Shown: positions 33,266-41,458, counted from the stretch's first letter. The stretch is DNA of 64,000 bases from Nocardia anocheti (GCF_029675105.1 NZ_JAQQFV010000005.1:248001-312000), one strand, 5' to 3'. Numbers and translations: made by a program. Notes: a model not told the origin generated them from the sequence alone.

Positions 33266-34350
33266 GGCCGTGCCTTTCGGGACTGGGCGAGCAGGAGGAA
33301 CAGCAGGTAGAGCCCGCCGAGCGAGGTGGTCACCACACCGACCGGCAGCTGGGTCTCGGGCGCGAGGATTGTGCGGGCCACCGCCTCGCTGGAGACCAGC
33401 AGCGTCGCCCCGACCGCCGCCGAGGTGACCAGCGGAATGCCCGCGCTGGGCGTGATCCGCGCCGCCATCTGCGGGGCGACCAGCGCGACGAAGGCGATCG
33501 GCCCGGCGATGGCGGTGGTGGCCGCGGCGAACCCGACGCCGATCACCAGCAGCAGCACCTGGGTGCGCGCGGTGTCGACGCCCTTGCTCGCGGCAGAGTC
33601 GGTGCCCAGCTCGAACATCCGCATGCGCGGGGCCACCACGATCAGCGCGGGCACCAGCACCGCCAGCGTGACGAACACCGGGATGGTGTCGGTCATCGTG
33701 AGATTGCGCAGGTTGCCCATGCCCCAGGCGGCCGCCACGCCCGCGTTCTGCACGTCGGAGGTGGCGATGAGATAGCCGTTGAACGACAGCAGCATCGCCG
33801 AGACACCGATGCCCACGATGATGAACCGGTAGTTGCCGGTGCCGCCGCGCATGCCGAGGAAGTACACCACCACCGCGGTCGCCAGACAGCCCAGCAGCGC
33901 GCCGATCGTCGCCCCGCCGGAGCCGAGCCCGAGCACCAGCATGGCCACCAGCGCACCGGTATTGGCGCCGGTGGTGAAGCCGATGATGTCCGGGCTGCCC
34001 AGCGGATTGCGGGTGATGGTCTGGAAGATCGCCCCCGACAGCGCGAGCGAGGCGCCGCCGAGGATCGCGGTGACGACCACCGGCAGCCAGGTGGCGACAT
34101 GATTGGCCGGGGCGCCGGAGACCTGCCCGGTCAGCACCCGCAGCACCTCGACGAAGCCGAGTCCGGGCGTGCGGGTGGTGCTCGCGCCCAACGACCAGAC
34201 CCCGACCACGGCGGTGACCAGCACCAACGCCACGGTGATCAGCACCGCGACCAGGTCCACCCGCAGACTCAGTCCGAGCCGGGGCACGCGCAGGAACCGC
34301 ACCCGGCTCGGCCAGCGGGCCCGGGTCGGGGTGTTCGCGGTGGTCACCAT
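33262..34350 (-). CDS. Iron-siderophore ABC permease (FecD-like)
   Basis: 362 residues, about nine membrane helices. FecCD hallmarks are SGAIFQTITRNPLGSPDIIGFTTG near residue 110, GPIAFVALVAPQMAAR and the C-terminal PETQLPVGVVTTSLGG. ATG 34350 lies 7 bases inside the upstream permease gene. Forms the import channel with that partner. Confidence 0.9.
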   Translation of the reverse strand: MVTTANTPTRARWPSRVRFLRVPRLGLSLRVDLVAVLITVALVLVTAVVGVWSLGASTTRTPGLGFVEVLRVLTGQVSGAPANHVATWLPVVVTAILGGASLALSGAIFQTITRNPLGSPDIIGFTTGANTGALVAMLVLGLGSGGATIGALLGCLATAVVVYFLGMRGGTGNYRFIIVGIGVSAMLLSFNGYLIATSDVQNAGVAAAWGMGNLRNLTMTDTIPVFVTLAVLVPALIVVAPRMRMFELGTDSAASKGVDTARTQVLLLVIGVGFAAATTAIAGPIAFVALVAPQMAARITPSAGIPLVTSAAVGATLLVSSEAVARTILAPETQLPVGVVTTSLGGLYLLFLLLAQSRKARP

Positions 34351-35363
34351 TGCGAGCCCTTCTCCTTGCGCGCCAACCAGATCAGCACGGGCGCGCCGAG
34401 GAACGCCGTCACCATGCCGACCGGTAGTTCGCTCGCGGTGGCCACGCGGGCCAGCAGATCCGAGCCGACCAGCACGATCGGCCCGACCACCAGGCACAGC
34501 GGGATCATCCAGCGATGGTCCGGACCGACCACCATGCGCACCGCGTGCGGCACCATCAGCCCGACGAAGGTGATCGGCCCGACCGCCGCCGTGGCCGCCC
34601 CGCACAGCACCGTGATCACCACGAACCCGGCCGCGCGCACCGCCGTCACCGGCACGCCGAGGGCGTTGGCGCGATCGTCACCGAGGGCCAGGGCGTTGAG
34701 ATAGCCGGTCAGCGCCACCGCGCCGACCAGTCCGAGCAGCACCAGCAGCCAGGTGGCCGACAGTTGCGGCCAGCCGCGTCCGTCGAGGGTGCCGATGAGC
34801 AGGCCGCGGATGGCGTCGAAGGTGCGCGGATGGATCATGGTGAGCGCGAACGCGAGTCCGCTGAGCATGGAGGCGATGGCGACACCGGTGAGCACGAGTT
34901 TGGCCGGACTGGCCCCGCCCACCCCGCGCGAACCGACGAAATAGACCAGCACCGAGGCCGCGAAGGCGCCGCCGAGCGCCCACCACAGGTAGTCGGTGCC
35001 CGAGGCCCCGACCAGCACCGAGCCCAGCACCATGGCGAAGTACGCGCCGGAGTTGACGCCGAGGATGCCCGGGTCGGCCAGCGGATTGCGGGTGAGCCCT
35101 TGCATCACGGCCCCCGCCACCCCCAGCGCGGCGCCGACCAGCGCGGCCAGCAGTGTGCGGGGTATTCGCTGCTCCCGGATCACCCCGAGGGTGGTCGGCG
35201 TGCCCTCGTCGAACAGCGCCGACCACGCCTCGCGCACGGTGAAATCGCCACTGCCGACGAACAACCCACCGGCCAGCAGCACGATCAGCACCGCTACCAG
35301 CAGGATCAGGGCCGCGGACCGGGACAGCGTAGTCCGCGGGGCGGTGGGGGTGGCTCGGGACAC
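34344..35363 (-). CDS. Iron-siderophore ABC permease (FecC-like)
   Basis: 339 residues, about nine membrane helices. Hallmarks are REQRIPRTLLAALVGAALG, MQGLTRNPLADPGILGVNSG, GPITFVGLMVPHAVR and ELPVGMVTAFLG. Starts at GTG 35363, about 70 bases downstream of an IdeR-like iron box, so it heads an iron-repressed operon. Confidence 0.9.
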   Translation of the reverse strand: MSRATPTAPRTTLSRSAALILLVAVLIVLLAGGLFVGSGDFTVREAWSALFDEGTPTTLGVIREQRIPRTLLAALVGAALGVAGAVMQGLTRNPLADPGILGVNSGAYFAMVLGSVLVGASGTDYLWWALGGAFAASVLVYFVGSRGVGGASPAKLVLTGVAIASMLSGLAFALTMIHPRTFDAIRGLLIGTLDGRGWPQLSATWLLVLLGLVGAVALTGYLNALALGDDRANALGVPVTAVRAAGFVVITVLCGAATAAVGPITFVGLMVPHAVRMVVGPDHRWMIPLCLVVGPIVLVGSDLLARVATASELPVGMVTAFLGAPVLIWLARKEKGSQW

Positions 35364-35430
35364 AGCGATGGATCCTCGCTTCGCAACGCTCGCCGATGGT
35401 GGCCGGGAACGTTGCTGCCACCGCTCGCAG

Positions 35431-35449
35431 TTAGTTTAGCCTCAGATTA
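35431..35449 (-). promoter_or_regulatory. IdeR/DtxR-like iron box upstream of the siderophore importer
   Basis: TTAGTTTAGCCTCAGATTA matches 13 of 19 positions of the remembered consensus TTAGGTTAGGCTAACCTAA. An outer CAGTTA/TAACTG pair (35428-35453) strengthens the symmetry. It is the most AT-rich stretch of this gap, 68-86 bases before the FecC-like GTG, where an Fe-loaded IdeR would block transcription. Confidence 0.55.
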
Positions 35450-35477
35450 ACTGGCGAGGGCGCAACCACGCGGGAAT

Positions 35478-35798
35478 TCACAGCGTGCAGGGCACCGAAT
35501 CGGTGGCGATGTTCAAGCCGCACTTGATGATGCCGGTGGCCAGGTCGATGAGTTCGGTGGCCACACCGCCGCCGAGCTTCTCGGCCTTGTCGGCCTGTTC
35601 GTTCTCCTCGGGGTGGGCCTGCGGCGAATTCTTCGGGGAGCCTTGGCCGTTGAGCGGGTAGTCGCCCGGCTCGGTGGGCGCGGACGGGGCCACCGGTGGA
35701 ATGGCGGTGGCGGGCGCCGCGAAGGCGACGGCGCCGAAGGTGAGGACAAGAGCACCGGACAGGGTGGCGATCGTCGAACGAGTGGACATTTCTCGCAT
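35478..35798 (-). CDS. Small secreted protein
   Basis: 106 residues from ATG 35798 (GAGGA upstream; ATG 35789 also possible). A signal peptide ends near AFAAPATA, followed by a Pro-rich then acidic segment (SPKNSPQAHPEENEQADKAEK). A short hydrophobic C-terminus with two Cys (IIKCGLNIATDSVPCTL) closes it. No family is recognised. The two Cys may form a terminal loop. It is separate from the iron operon, whose promoter lies just beyond its 3' end. Confidence 0.55.
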   Translation of the reverse strand: MREMSTRSTIATLSGALVLTFGAVAFAAPATAIPPVAPSAPTEPGDYPLNGQGSPKNSPQAHPEENEQADKAEKLGGGVATELIDLATGIIKCGLNIATDSVPCTL

Positions 35799-35878
35799 CA
35801 CATCCTCGGGTCGAATCGGTCGTACCGGGCAGGGAATGCGTCCCGAGGAGATTCGGAACCGACCCCCCGCGCGGATGG

Positions 35879-36370
35879 TCAGCCGGTGATGTCGGCCGTC
35901 ACCGCGCCGCTCGCACGCACCAGATCGGCGGGGGCGAGCTCGATTTCCAGACCGCGCCGACCCGCGCTGCACAGCACCCGATCCCAGCCCAGCGCCGACG
36001 CGTCGAGCACCGTCGCCAACCGCTTGCGTTGGCCCAGCGGCGAGACCCCGCCCAGCACATAGCCGGTGGTGCGCTCGGCCTTGGTCTTGTCGGCCATCGC
36101 GGCCTTCGGCGCGCCCAGTGCCGCGGCGGCCGCCTTCAGCGCGAGCTTGGCGGGCACCGGCAGCACCGCGACGGCCAGCGCGCCGGTGGACAGCTCGATC
36201 ACCAGGGTCTTGAAGATCTGCTCGGGCCGCACGCCCAGCGCGTCACCGAGCGCGTCCACGGCCTCGGCGCCGAAGGACGCCGCGCGCGGGTCGTGGGTGT
36301 AGGCGTGCACCCGGTGGACGATGCCCGCGGCGGTGAGTGCCTTGATCGCAGGAGTGGACGCGGCTGCCAT
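35879..36370 (-). CDS. ybaK: Cys-tRNA(Pro)/Cys-tRNA(Cys) deacylase YbaK
   Basis: 163 residues, full length for the YbaK/EbsC family. These enzymes hydrolyse mischarged Cys-tRNA(Pro). Family landmarks are HDPRAASFGAEAVDALG, the conserved Lys in IFKTLVIEL and GGVSPLGQRKRL near the active site. ATG 36370 lies 47 bases from the sigma-H type promoter of the divergent sigH. Confidence 0.88.
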   Translation of the reverse strand: MAAASTPAIKALTAAGIVHRVHAYTHDPRAASFGAEAVDALGDALGVRPEQIFKTLVIELSTGALAVAVLPVPAKLALKAAAAALGAPKAAMADKTKAERTTGYVLGGVSPLGQRKRLATVLDASALGWDRVLCSAGRRGLEIELAPADLVRASGAVTADITG

Positions 36371-36416
36371 GACTGCTCAGCCTAGTGGCGCACGCAACCG
36401 GAAATCGCTCCCGAAC

Positions 36417-36443
36417 GGGAACACCCGCGCGGGACCATCGGTT
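36417..36443 (+). promoter_or_regulatory. Sigma-H (SigR-type) autoregulatory promoter
   Basis: GGGAAC (36417-36422), exactly 18 bases, then GTT (36441-36443). This equals the SigR/SigH consensus GGGAAY-N18-GTT. A transcript from about 36450 would cover the upstream start (36491) of sigH. Confidence 0.75.
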
Positions 36444-36490
36444 GCACTCTGGTGACGAGCCCACCCGCCGAGCGATGCGAAGGAGAGATA

Positions 36491-37222
36491 GTGACAGTGC
36501 TGCTCGAGGAGCGTCCCATCGCCGCGCGGGGTGCGCGATTGCCTTCCGATTCCACCGAGCCGGTAGATTCGGCTACTACGGCGATCGAAGGGATTGGTGT
36601 GACGAGCGACGACGACGTGGAGTCCGGCGCAGAAGTCGACGAAGCCGAGCTGGCGGCGCGGTTCGAGCGCGACGCGCTCCCGATGCTGGACCAGCTCTAC
36701 GGCGCCGCCCTGCGGATGACCAGGAACCCGGCCGACGCCGAGGACCTGGTGCAGGAGACGTACGTCAAGGCCTTCCAGGGGTTCAAGTCCTTCAAGGAGG
36801 GCACCAACCTGCGGGCCTGGCTGTACCGCATCCTCACCAACACCTACATCAACTCCTACCGCAAGAAGCAGCGTCAGCCCGCGCAGTACCCGACCGACGA
36901 GATCACCGACTGGCAGCTCGCGGCCACCGCCGAGCACTCCTCGACCGGCCTGCGCTCGGCCGAGGTGGAGGCCCTCGACGCCCTGCCCGACGACGAGATC
37001 AAGGCCGCGCTGCAGCAGCTGCCCGAGGAATTCCGGATGGCGGTGTACTACGCCGACGTCGAGGGCTTCCCGTACAAGGAAATCGCCGACATCATGGGCA
37101 CCCCGATCGGTACCGTGATGTCGCGGCTGCATCGCGGCCGTAAGCAACTCAAGGGTTTGCTCGCCGACGTGGCGCGCGAGCGTGGATTCGACCGTGGGGA
37201 ACGCCAGGAGGTTACGAAATGA
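36491..37222 (+). CDS. sigH: RNA polymerase sigma factor SigH (SigR-type, thiol-oxidative and heat stress)
   Basis: 243 residues from GTG 36491 (AGGAGAGATA upstream). Sigma region 2 is [20 protein letters not shown] through [20 protein letters not shown], and region 4 is [20 protein letters not shown] with [11 protein letters not shown]. It matches mycobacterial SigH closely. A second in-frame GTG at 36599 with GAAGGG 6 bases upstream gives a 207-residue form of the usual length. TAGATT at 36564-36569 could be a separate promoter for it. The upstream start adds 36 residues, as in the unstable SigR-prime isoform of Streptomyces. The anti-sigma gene overlaps the stop. Confidence 0.93.
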   Translation: MTVLLEERPIAARGARLPSDSTEPVDSATTAIEGIGVTSDDDVESGAEVDEAELAARFERDALPMLDQLYGAALRMTRNPADAEDLVQETYVKAFQGFKSFKEGTNLRAWLYRILTNTYINSYRKKQRQPAQYPTDEITDWQLAATAEHSSTGLRSAEVEALDALPDDEIKAALQQLPEEFRMAVYYADVEGFPYKEIADIMGTPIGTVMSRLHRGRKQLKGLLADVARERGFDRGERQEVTK

Positions 37223-37497
37223 GCGACCCCGATATGGAGATGGACTGCACCGCCGTACTCGCGGACGTGTGGCTCATGCTCGACGGCGAATGCGATCAGG
37301 CCACCCGCGAGCGCCTGCAGCAGCACATGGACCACTGCGGTCCGTGCATCGAGGCCTACGGCATCGAGGAGAAGATCAAGGGTCTGCTCAGCCGCAAGTG
37401 CGGTGGTGAGCACGCTCCCAAGGGGCTGCGCGACCGGCTCAAGCTCGAGATCCACCGGTCGATCACGGTCACCAGGATCGAGACCACCGAGGGCTGA
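37219..37497 (+). CDS. rshA: Zinc-containing anti-sigma factor RshA
   Basis: 92 residues. The ZAS motif HMDHCGPC (HxxxCxxC, about residues 36-43) plus an upstream Cys/His region bind zinc. On disulfide stress the cysteines oxidise and release SigH. ATG 37219 overlaps the sigH stop (ATGA), giving stoichiometric co-translation. A strong terminator follows 22 bases after the stop. Confidence 0.93.
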   Translation: MSDPDMEMDCTAVLADVWLMLDGECDQATRERLQQHMDHCGPCIEAYGIEEKIKGLLSRKCGGEHAPKGLRDRLKLEIHRSITVTRIETTEG

Positions 37498-37519
37498 GAC
37501 CCACGGCACACCGACACAG

Positions 37520-37547
37520 AAAAGGGGCACCCGAGGGTGCCCCTTTT
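37520..37547. terminator. Strong bidirectional intrinsic terminator
   Basis: AAAAGGGGCACCC and its exact complement GGGTGCCCCTTTT are separated by GA. The T-tract follows the stem on both strands, so it ends both sigH-rshA and the convergent bL37 gene. Confidence 0.92.
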
Positions 37548-37563
37548 CCTATCCGAACCAAGC

Positions 37564-37638
37564 TCAGGCGTTGGGCCGCTTGCCGTGGTTGGCTGCGTTG
37601 CCCTTGCGGCTGCGCTTCTTACGTCCACGCTTACCCAT
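37564..37638 (-). CDS. 50S ribosomal protein bL37
   Basis: A 24-residue, extremely basic protein starting MGKRGRKKRSRKG and ending NHGKRPNA. This matches the tiny bL37 protein found in mycobacterial 50S structures. ATG 37638 is preceded by GGGAG 7 bases upstream. It is convergent with sigH-rshA and shares their terminator. Such a short gene is easily missed by gene callers. Confidence 0.88.
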   Translation of the reverse strand: MGKRGRKKRSRKGNAANHGKRPNA

Positions 37639-37790
37639 CGGTAGCTCCCTTCTGTGGGTCCTCCCCGCCGGAGCGCGGAGCACAATCTGATCGACAGCCA
37701 TTGTTTCATGTGTGATCGGCGGGACGTCGCGCAGCGTCCGCCTTGACGACGGAGGCGGCGCCTCGGAAGGTGAGATGTTGAGATGTTGAG

Positions 37791-38942
37791 GTGTCATTCG
37801 TGGCCTCGACCGCAGTGAAGCGGGCCTACCGGTACCGGTTCTATCCCACTCGCGAGCAAGAGCAACAGCTCGCTCGAACATTCGGCTGCGTCCGTTATGT
37901 CTACAACCGGGCGCTCGCCGAGCGTTCTCGCGCGTGGATGCACGAGCATCGGCGGGTCGACTATGTGGAAACGAGCAAGATGCTCACCGCGTGGAAACGC
38001 GAGCCAGGTACCGAGTGGCTCGCCGAGCCGTCGAAGGGGCCGTTGCAGGCTGCCTTGCAGAACCTGCAAGGTGCGTTCGACAAGTTCTGGCGTCAGCAGA
38101 CGGGATACCCGAAGTTCAAGCGAAAAGGGCGGTCGACCGAGTCGGCCACCTACTTCGCGAACTGCTTCACCTACCGTGACGGGCGCATCAAGCTGGCCAA
38201 ACAGGCCGATCCGTTGTCTGTCGTGTGGTCACGCCCGTTGCCGGAGGGCGCCCGACCATCACAAGTCACCGTGTCGAAGGACGCTGCGGGTCGCTATCAC
38301 GTGTCGATTCTGGTCGAGGAACTCGTAGCCGACCTTCCCGGCTCCCCTGAGGCGATCGGCGTGGATGCCGGGATCAGTAGCCTCTATACGTTCTCAACAG
38401 GGGAGAAGGTACCCAACCCCCGGTACGGGGAGCGGGATCGTGCGCGGTTGGCCAAGGCGCAGCGCGCGTTGTCGCGCAAGCGGAAGGGGTCCAGCAATCG
38501 GGCGAAGGCCCAGCTGAGGGTGGCCAGGATCCATGCCCGCATCGCCGACTGTCGGCGTGACCACCTGCACAAACTCTCCACTCGATTGGTGCGCGAAAAC
38601 CAAGTGATCGCCATCGAGGACCTGAGTGTGCGTAACATGGCCCGCAATCGTCGTCTGGCGCGTTCCATTTCGGATACCGGCTGGTCACAGTTCCGGGCGA
38701 TCGTGGAGTACAAGGCGCACTGGTACGGGCGGACTGTGGTCGCTGTCGACCGGTTCTATCCCTCGTCCAAGTCGTGTTCAGGGTGTGGAGGGATCGTCGA
38801 CGAGTTGCCCTTGCGCATACGCGAGTGGAAATGCGGGTGCGGTCTGGTCCATGATCGGGATATCAACGCCGCGAAGAACATACGTGCCGTCGGGCTGGCG
38901 GCGCTCGCCTGTGGAGATGGTGTGAGACCGTCCCGCAGCTGA
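37791..38942 (+). CDS. tnpB: TnpB-type RNA-guided nuclease (IS200/IS605 family)
   Basis: 383 residues from GTG 37791 (GTG 37800 and 37815 are alternatives). N-terminal YRYRFYPTREQEQQL begins the usual OrfB helix-turn-helix. RuvC residues are Asp in IGVDAGISS, Glu in IAIEDLSVRNM and Asp in HDRDINAAKNI. The zinc finger is CSGCG...CGCG. All catalytic residues are present, so it may be active. No tnpA is adjacent, so it cannot move on its own. It splits the usual rshA to TB7.3 neighbourhood. Three short hairpins follow its stop and may belong to its guide RNA. Confidence 0.88.
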   Translation: MSFVASTAVKRAYRYRFYPTREQEQQLARTFGCVRYVYNRALAERSRAWMHEHRRVDYVETSKMLTAWKREPGTEWLAEPSKGPLQAALQNLQGAFDKFWRQQTGYPKFKRKGRSTESATYFANCFTYRDGRIKLAKQADPLSVVWSRPLPEGARPSQVTVSKDAAGRYHVSILVEELVADLPGSPEAIGVDAGISSLYTFSTGEKVPNPRYGERDRARLAKAQRALSRKRKGSSNRAKAQLRVARIHARIADCRRDHLHKLSTRLVRENQVIAIEDLSVRNMARNRRLARSISDTGWSQFRAIVEYKAHWYGRTVVAVDRFYPSSKSCSGCGGIVDELPLRIREWKCGCGLVHDRDINAAKNIRAVGLAALACGDGVRPSRS

Positions 38943-38976
38943 TGCGGGGAGGCGACTGTCGATGAAACAGGAACGG

Positions 38977-39031
38977 CCTGTCGTGAGACAGGCAATCACG
39001 GCCCTCCGGGGCCGGGAGGAAGCCAATGGCT
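38977..39031 (+). ncRNA. Candidate 3' portion of the TnpB-associated omega RNA
   Basis: Three consecutive hairpins lie 35-90 bases after the tnpB stop: GCCTGTC-GTGA-GACAGGC (38977-38994), CCCTCC-GGGGCC-GGGAGG (39002-39019) and AGCC-AAT-GGCT (39021-39031). TnpB guide RNAs usually begin inside the 3' end of tnpB and end at the element border. The 5' limit and exact end cannot be set from this sequence. Confidence 0.45.
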
Positions 39032-39100
39032 GTAGCTTCGGCACAGACATACTGCCATCGCCTGCCGACGATGGCTCAACAGACTAACGAACGGGGTGTC

Positions 39101-39316
39101 ATGCCTGAAGAAGTGCGCGCGGAGATGGTCTCGACCGTGCTCGCTGTCGAGGTGGCGGTGGGTGAGCATGTCCAGGTCGATCAGACGCTGGTGCTGCTCG
39201 AGTCGATGAAGATGGAGATCCCGGTGCTCACCGAGATCGAGGGTGACATCACCTCGGTCGACGTCGCGCCGGGTCAGGTCCTACAGGCGGGCGACCTGAT
39301 CGCCACGATCGCCTAG
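39101..39316 (+). CDS. Biotin/lipoyl-attachment-domain protein (TB7.3 family)
   Basis: 71 residues, the same length as M. tuberculosis TB7.3 (Rv3221c). The biotinyl-domain hairpin carries the modifiable Lys in ESMKM, followed by EIPVLTE. A stand-alone biotinyl-like carrier with no partner carboxylase nearby; its role is unsettled. In mycobacteria it lies between rshA and pdtaS, as here apart from bL37 and the tnpB insertion. Confidence 0.88.
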   Translation: MPEEVRAEMVSTVLAVEVAVGEHVQVDQTLVLLESMKMEIPVLTEIEGDITSVDVAPGQVLQAGDLIATIA

Positions 39317-39347
39317 GCCTGGCGAAGGGAACAAGCGGTAGATCCCC

Positions 39348-40862
39348 GTGGCAACACTGAGCGAGCTCCTGGCCGAACACACCGACCTTCCCGGCATGGC
39401 CGTGGACCATCTGCAACGGGTGGTGGGCGATTGGCAGTTGCTCGCCGACCTCTCGTTCTCGGATCTGCTGCTCTGGGTGGGGGCGGGTCCGGTCGCCGAG
39501 GGCGCCGACGTGGTGTGTGTCGCCCAGATCCGGCCGACGACGGCGCCCACCGTCCATCTCGACGACAAGGTGGGCACCACCGCCTCGCGCACCGATTTCC
39601 CGCAGGTGTTCGACGCGCTGCTGGCCGGTGAGCCGGTGCGCACCGACACCGAGGTCGAGGTGAGCGGGGTCTATCACCCCAGCCCGATGCACGCGGTGCG
39701 CGAGGCCATCCCGGTGCGCTGCGGCGAGGACGTGATCGCGGTGCTCAGCCGCGACTCGGACCTGCAGCGCTCGCGGGTGCGCAGCACCCTGGAGACCGCC
39801 TACGTCTCCTGCGCCGACGACCTGTGCCGGATGATCGCCGACGGCAGTTTCCCCACCCCGGAGGATCGGGCCGCCACGCACTCCAGCCCGCGCGCGGGCG
39901 ACGGCTTCATCCGGCTCGACACCGACGGCATCGTGGTCTACGCCAGCCCCAACGCGCTGTCGGCCTATCACCGGATGGGGATGCAGGCCGATCTGGTCGG
40001 CCAGGATCTGGCCGTCACCACCCGCTCGCTGATCACCGACCCGTTCGACGCGCAGGAAGTCGTCGCCGACATCCAGGCCGCGCTGGCCGGGCGCACCGGC
40101 AGGCGCATGGAGGTCGAGGCGCGCGGCGCGACGGTGCTGCTGCGCACGCTGGTGATGCGGCCCGGTGGCGAGCTGGCCGGGCCCGCGGTGCTGGTGCGTG
40201 ATGTCACCGAGGTGAAGCGGCGCGACCGCGCGCTGCTCAGCAAGGACGCCACCATCCGCGAGATCCACCACCGGGTGAAGAACAATCTGCAGACCGTCGC
40301 GGCCCTGCTGCGCCTACAGGCGCGCCGCACCGAGAACCCGGAAGCCCAAGTGGCGCTGACGGAATCGGTACGCCGGGTCACCTCCATCGCCTCGGTGCAC
40401 GAGATGCTGTCGATGTCGGTGGACGAAGAGGTCGATCTCGACGAGGTCGTCGACCGGCTGCTGCCGATCATGGCCGACGTGGCCACCGTGCACACCGCGC
40501 GGATCAAGGTGCGCCGCGCGGGTTCGCTCGGGGTGTTCTCGGCCGAACGGGCGACGCCGCTGGTGATGGTGCTGACCGAGCTGGTGCAGAACGCCATCGA
40601 GCACGCCTTCGACGCGGGCCAGAACGGCACCGTGACGATTCGTTCGGAGCGCTCCGCGCGCTGGCTCGACGTGATCATCAGCGACGACGGCCGGGGCCTG
40701 CCCTCCGGCTTCAGCCTGGAGAGCTCCGACCGGTTGGGGCTGCAGATCGTGCGCACGCTGGTCACCTCGGAACTGGGCGGCTCGATCGGGTTGCATCCCG
40801 GGGCCGAGGTGGGGACCGACGCGGTGCTGCGGGTGCCGCTGGGCCGTCGGTCGGCGCGCTGA
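39348..40862 (+). CDS. pdtaS: Histidine kinase PdtaS
   Basis: 504 residues (Mtb PdtaS 501). An N-terminal GAF-like domain (about 1-150) and PAS domain (about 175-285) precede the HisKA_2 dimerisation motif REIHHRVKNNLQTVAALLRL, with phospho-acceptor candidates His307/His308. The HATPase domain has ELVQNAIEHAF (N box) and DDGRGLPSGF (G box). Soluble kinase partnering the ANTAR-type RNA-binding response regulator PdtaR, which is not in this window. GTG 39348 follows the carrier gene by 31 bases. Confidence 0.93.
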   Translation: MATLSELLAEHTDLPGMAVDHLQRVVGDWQLLADLSFSDLLLWVGAGPVAEGADVVCVAQIRPTTAPTVHLDDKVGTTASRTDFPQVFDALLAGEPVRTDTEVEVSGVYHPSPMHAVREAIPVRCGEDVIAVLSRDSDLQRSRVRSTLETAYVSCADDLCRMIADGSFPTPEDRAATHSSPRAGDGFIRLDTDGIVVYASPNALSAYHRMGMQADLVGQDLAVTTRSLITDPFDAQEVVADIQAALAGRTGRRMEVEARGATVLLRTLVMRPGGELAGPAVLVRDVTEVKRRDRALLSKDATIREIHHRVKNNLQTVAALLRLQARRTENPEAQVALTESVRRVTSIASVHEMLSMSVDEEVDLDEVVDRLLPIMADVATVHTARIKVRRAGSLGVFSAERATPLVMVLTELVQNAIEHAFDAGQNGTVTIRSERSARWLDVIISDDGRGLPSGFSLESSDRLGLQIVRTLVTSELGGSIGLHPGAEVGTDAVLRVPLGRRSAR

Positions 40863-40884
40863 AAAACGCTGTAGGGCAACAATA

Positions 40885-40910
40885 AACCCGGCACCGCGAG
40901 GTGCCGGGTT
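40885..40910. terminator. Bidirectional terminator between pdtaS and whiB1
   Basis: Perfect 11-bp stem AACCCGGCACC / GGTGCCGGGTT with a GCGA tetraloop, placed between the two convergent stops. Confidence 0.85.
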
Positions 40911-40966
40911 CTCAACATGCGTTACCGGGCCGGGGCTGGATGGCCCGGCAACGCCTCCCGCGTCGA

Positions 40967-41221
40967 CTAGACGGAGGTTCGCGTACGGGTGCGCGCGTTG
41001 CGCCGCTTGAGCGCGCGACGCTCGTCTTCGCTCATTCCACCCCACACGCCCGCGTCCTGTCCGGACTTCAGGGCCCACGACAGGCAATCGGCAGTGACGG
41101 GGCAGCGGGCGCAGACCAGCTTGGCATCGGCAATCTGCGCGAGCGCAGGACCACTGTTACCCACCGGGAAGAACAGCTCGGGGTCCTCATCGCGACAGAT
41201 GGCCTTGTGGCGCCAGTCCAT
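40967..41221 (-). CDS. whiB1: Fe-S transcription factor WhiB1
   Basis: 84 residues, identical in length to M. tuberculosis WhiB1. The four Cys ligands are in AICRDED, LVCARCPV and DCLSW. The turn motif GVWGG and basic tail RRALKRRNARTRTRT follow. Holds a nitric-oxide-sensitive 4Fe-4S cluster and binds sigma-A. ATG 41221 gives MDWRHKA, the conserved start. The 237-base upstream region carries a CRP-like site. Confidence 0.95.
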   Translation of the reverse strand: MDWRHKAICRDEDPELFFPVGNSGPALAQIADAKLVCARCPVTADCLSWALKSGQDAGVWGGMSEDERRALKRRNARTRTRTSV

Positions 41222-41311
41222 TCCTCTGCTCCTTTGCGCGGGCACCCCAAAGGGCACCTCTGGTTAGTGGATCGTTCACTTGTGCGACTCGAATGTTTCC
41301 GCACGGTTGCT

Positions 41312-41327
41312 TGTGAATGCTTTCACG
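41312..41327 (-). promoter_or_regulatory. CRP-type binding site and promoter upstream of whiB1
   Basis: TGTGAATGCTTTCACG (41312-41327) fits TGTGA-N6-TCACA with one mismatch. On the minus strand a perfect TTGACA (41344-41339) lies just upstream of it. In M. tuberculosis whiB1 is a known Crp (Rv3676) target, so cAMP control seems conserved. Confidence 0.6.
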
Positions 41328-41458
41328 AACACCGTAGATGTCAATAGGTGTCCGGCGCACCGTGGGGGAGATCACGCTCTAGCGGACCCACAAGGGGGAC
41401 CTGCCCGGTCCTTTGTACTCGCGTCCGCGGATTTTCGCAGCGCAACCGGGAGATTTTT

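Noticed and set aside
31420..35363. A siderophore biosynthesis cluster
   Set aside because: Only transport genes are present; no NRPS or NIS synthetase is in the window.
37640..39100. A complete, self-mobile IS200/IS605 element
   Set aside because: No tnpA gene and no certain left or right end could be found.
41263..41278. A second CRP site before whiB1 (AGTGGATCGTTCACT)
   Set aside because: The spacing between GTG and CAC is 7 rather than 8 bases, so it does not fit the consensus.
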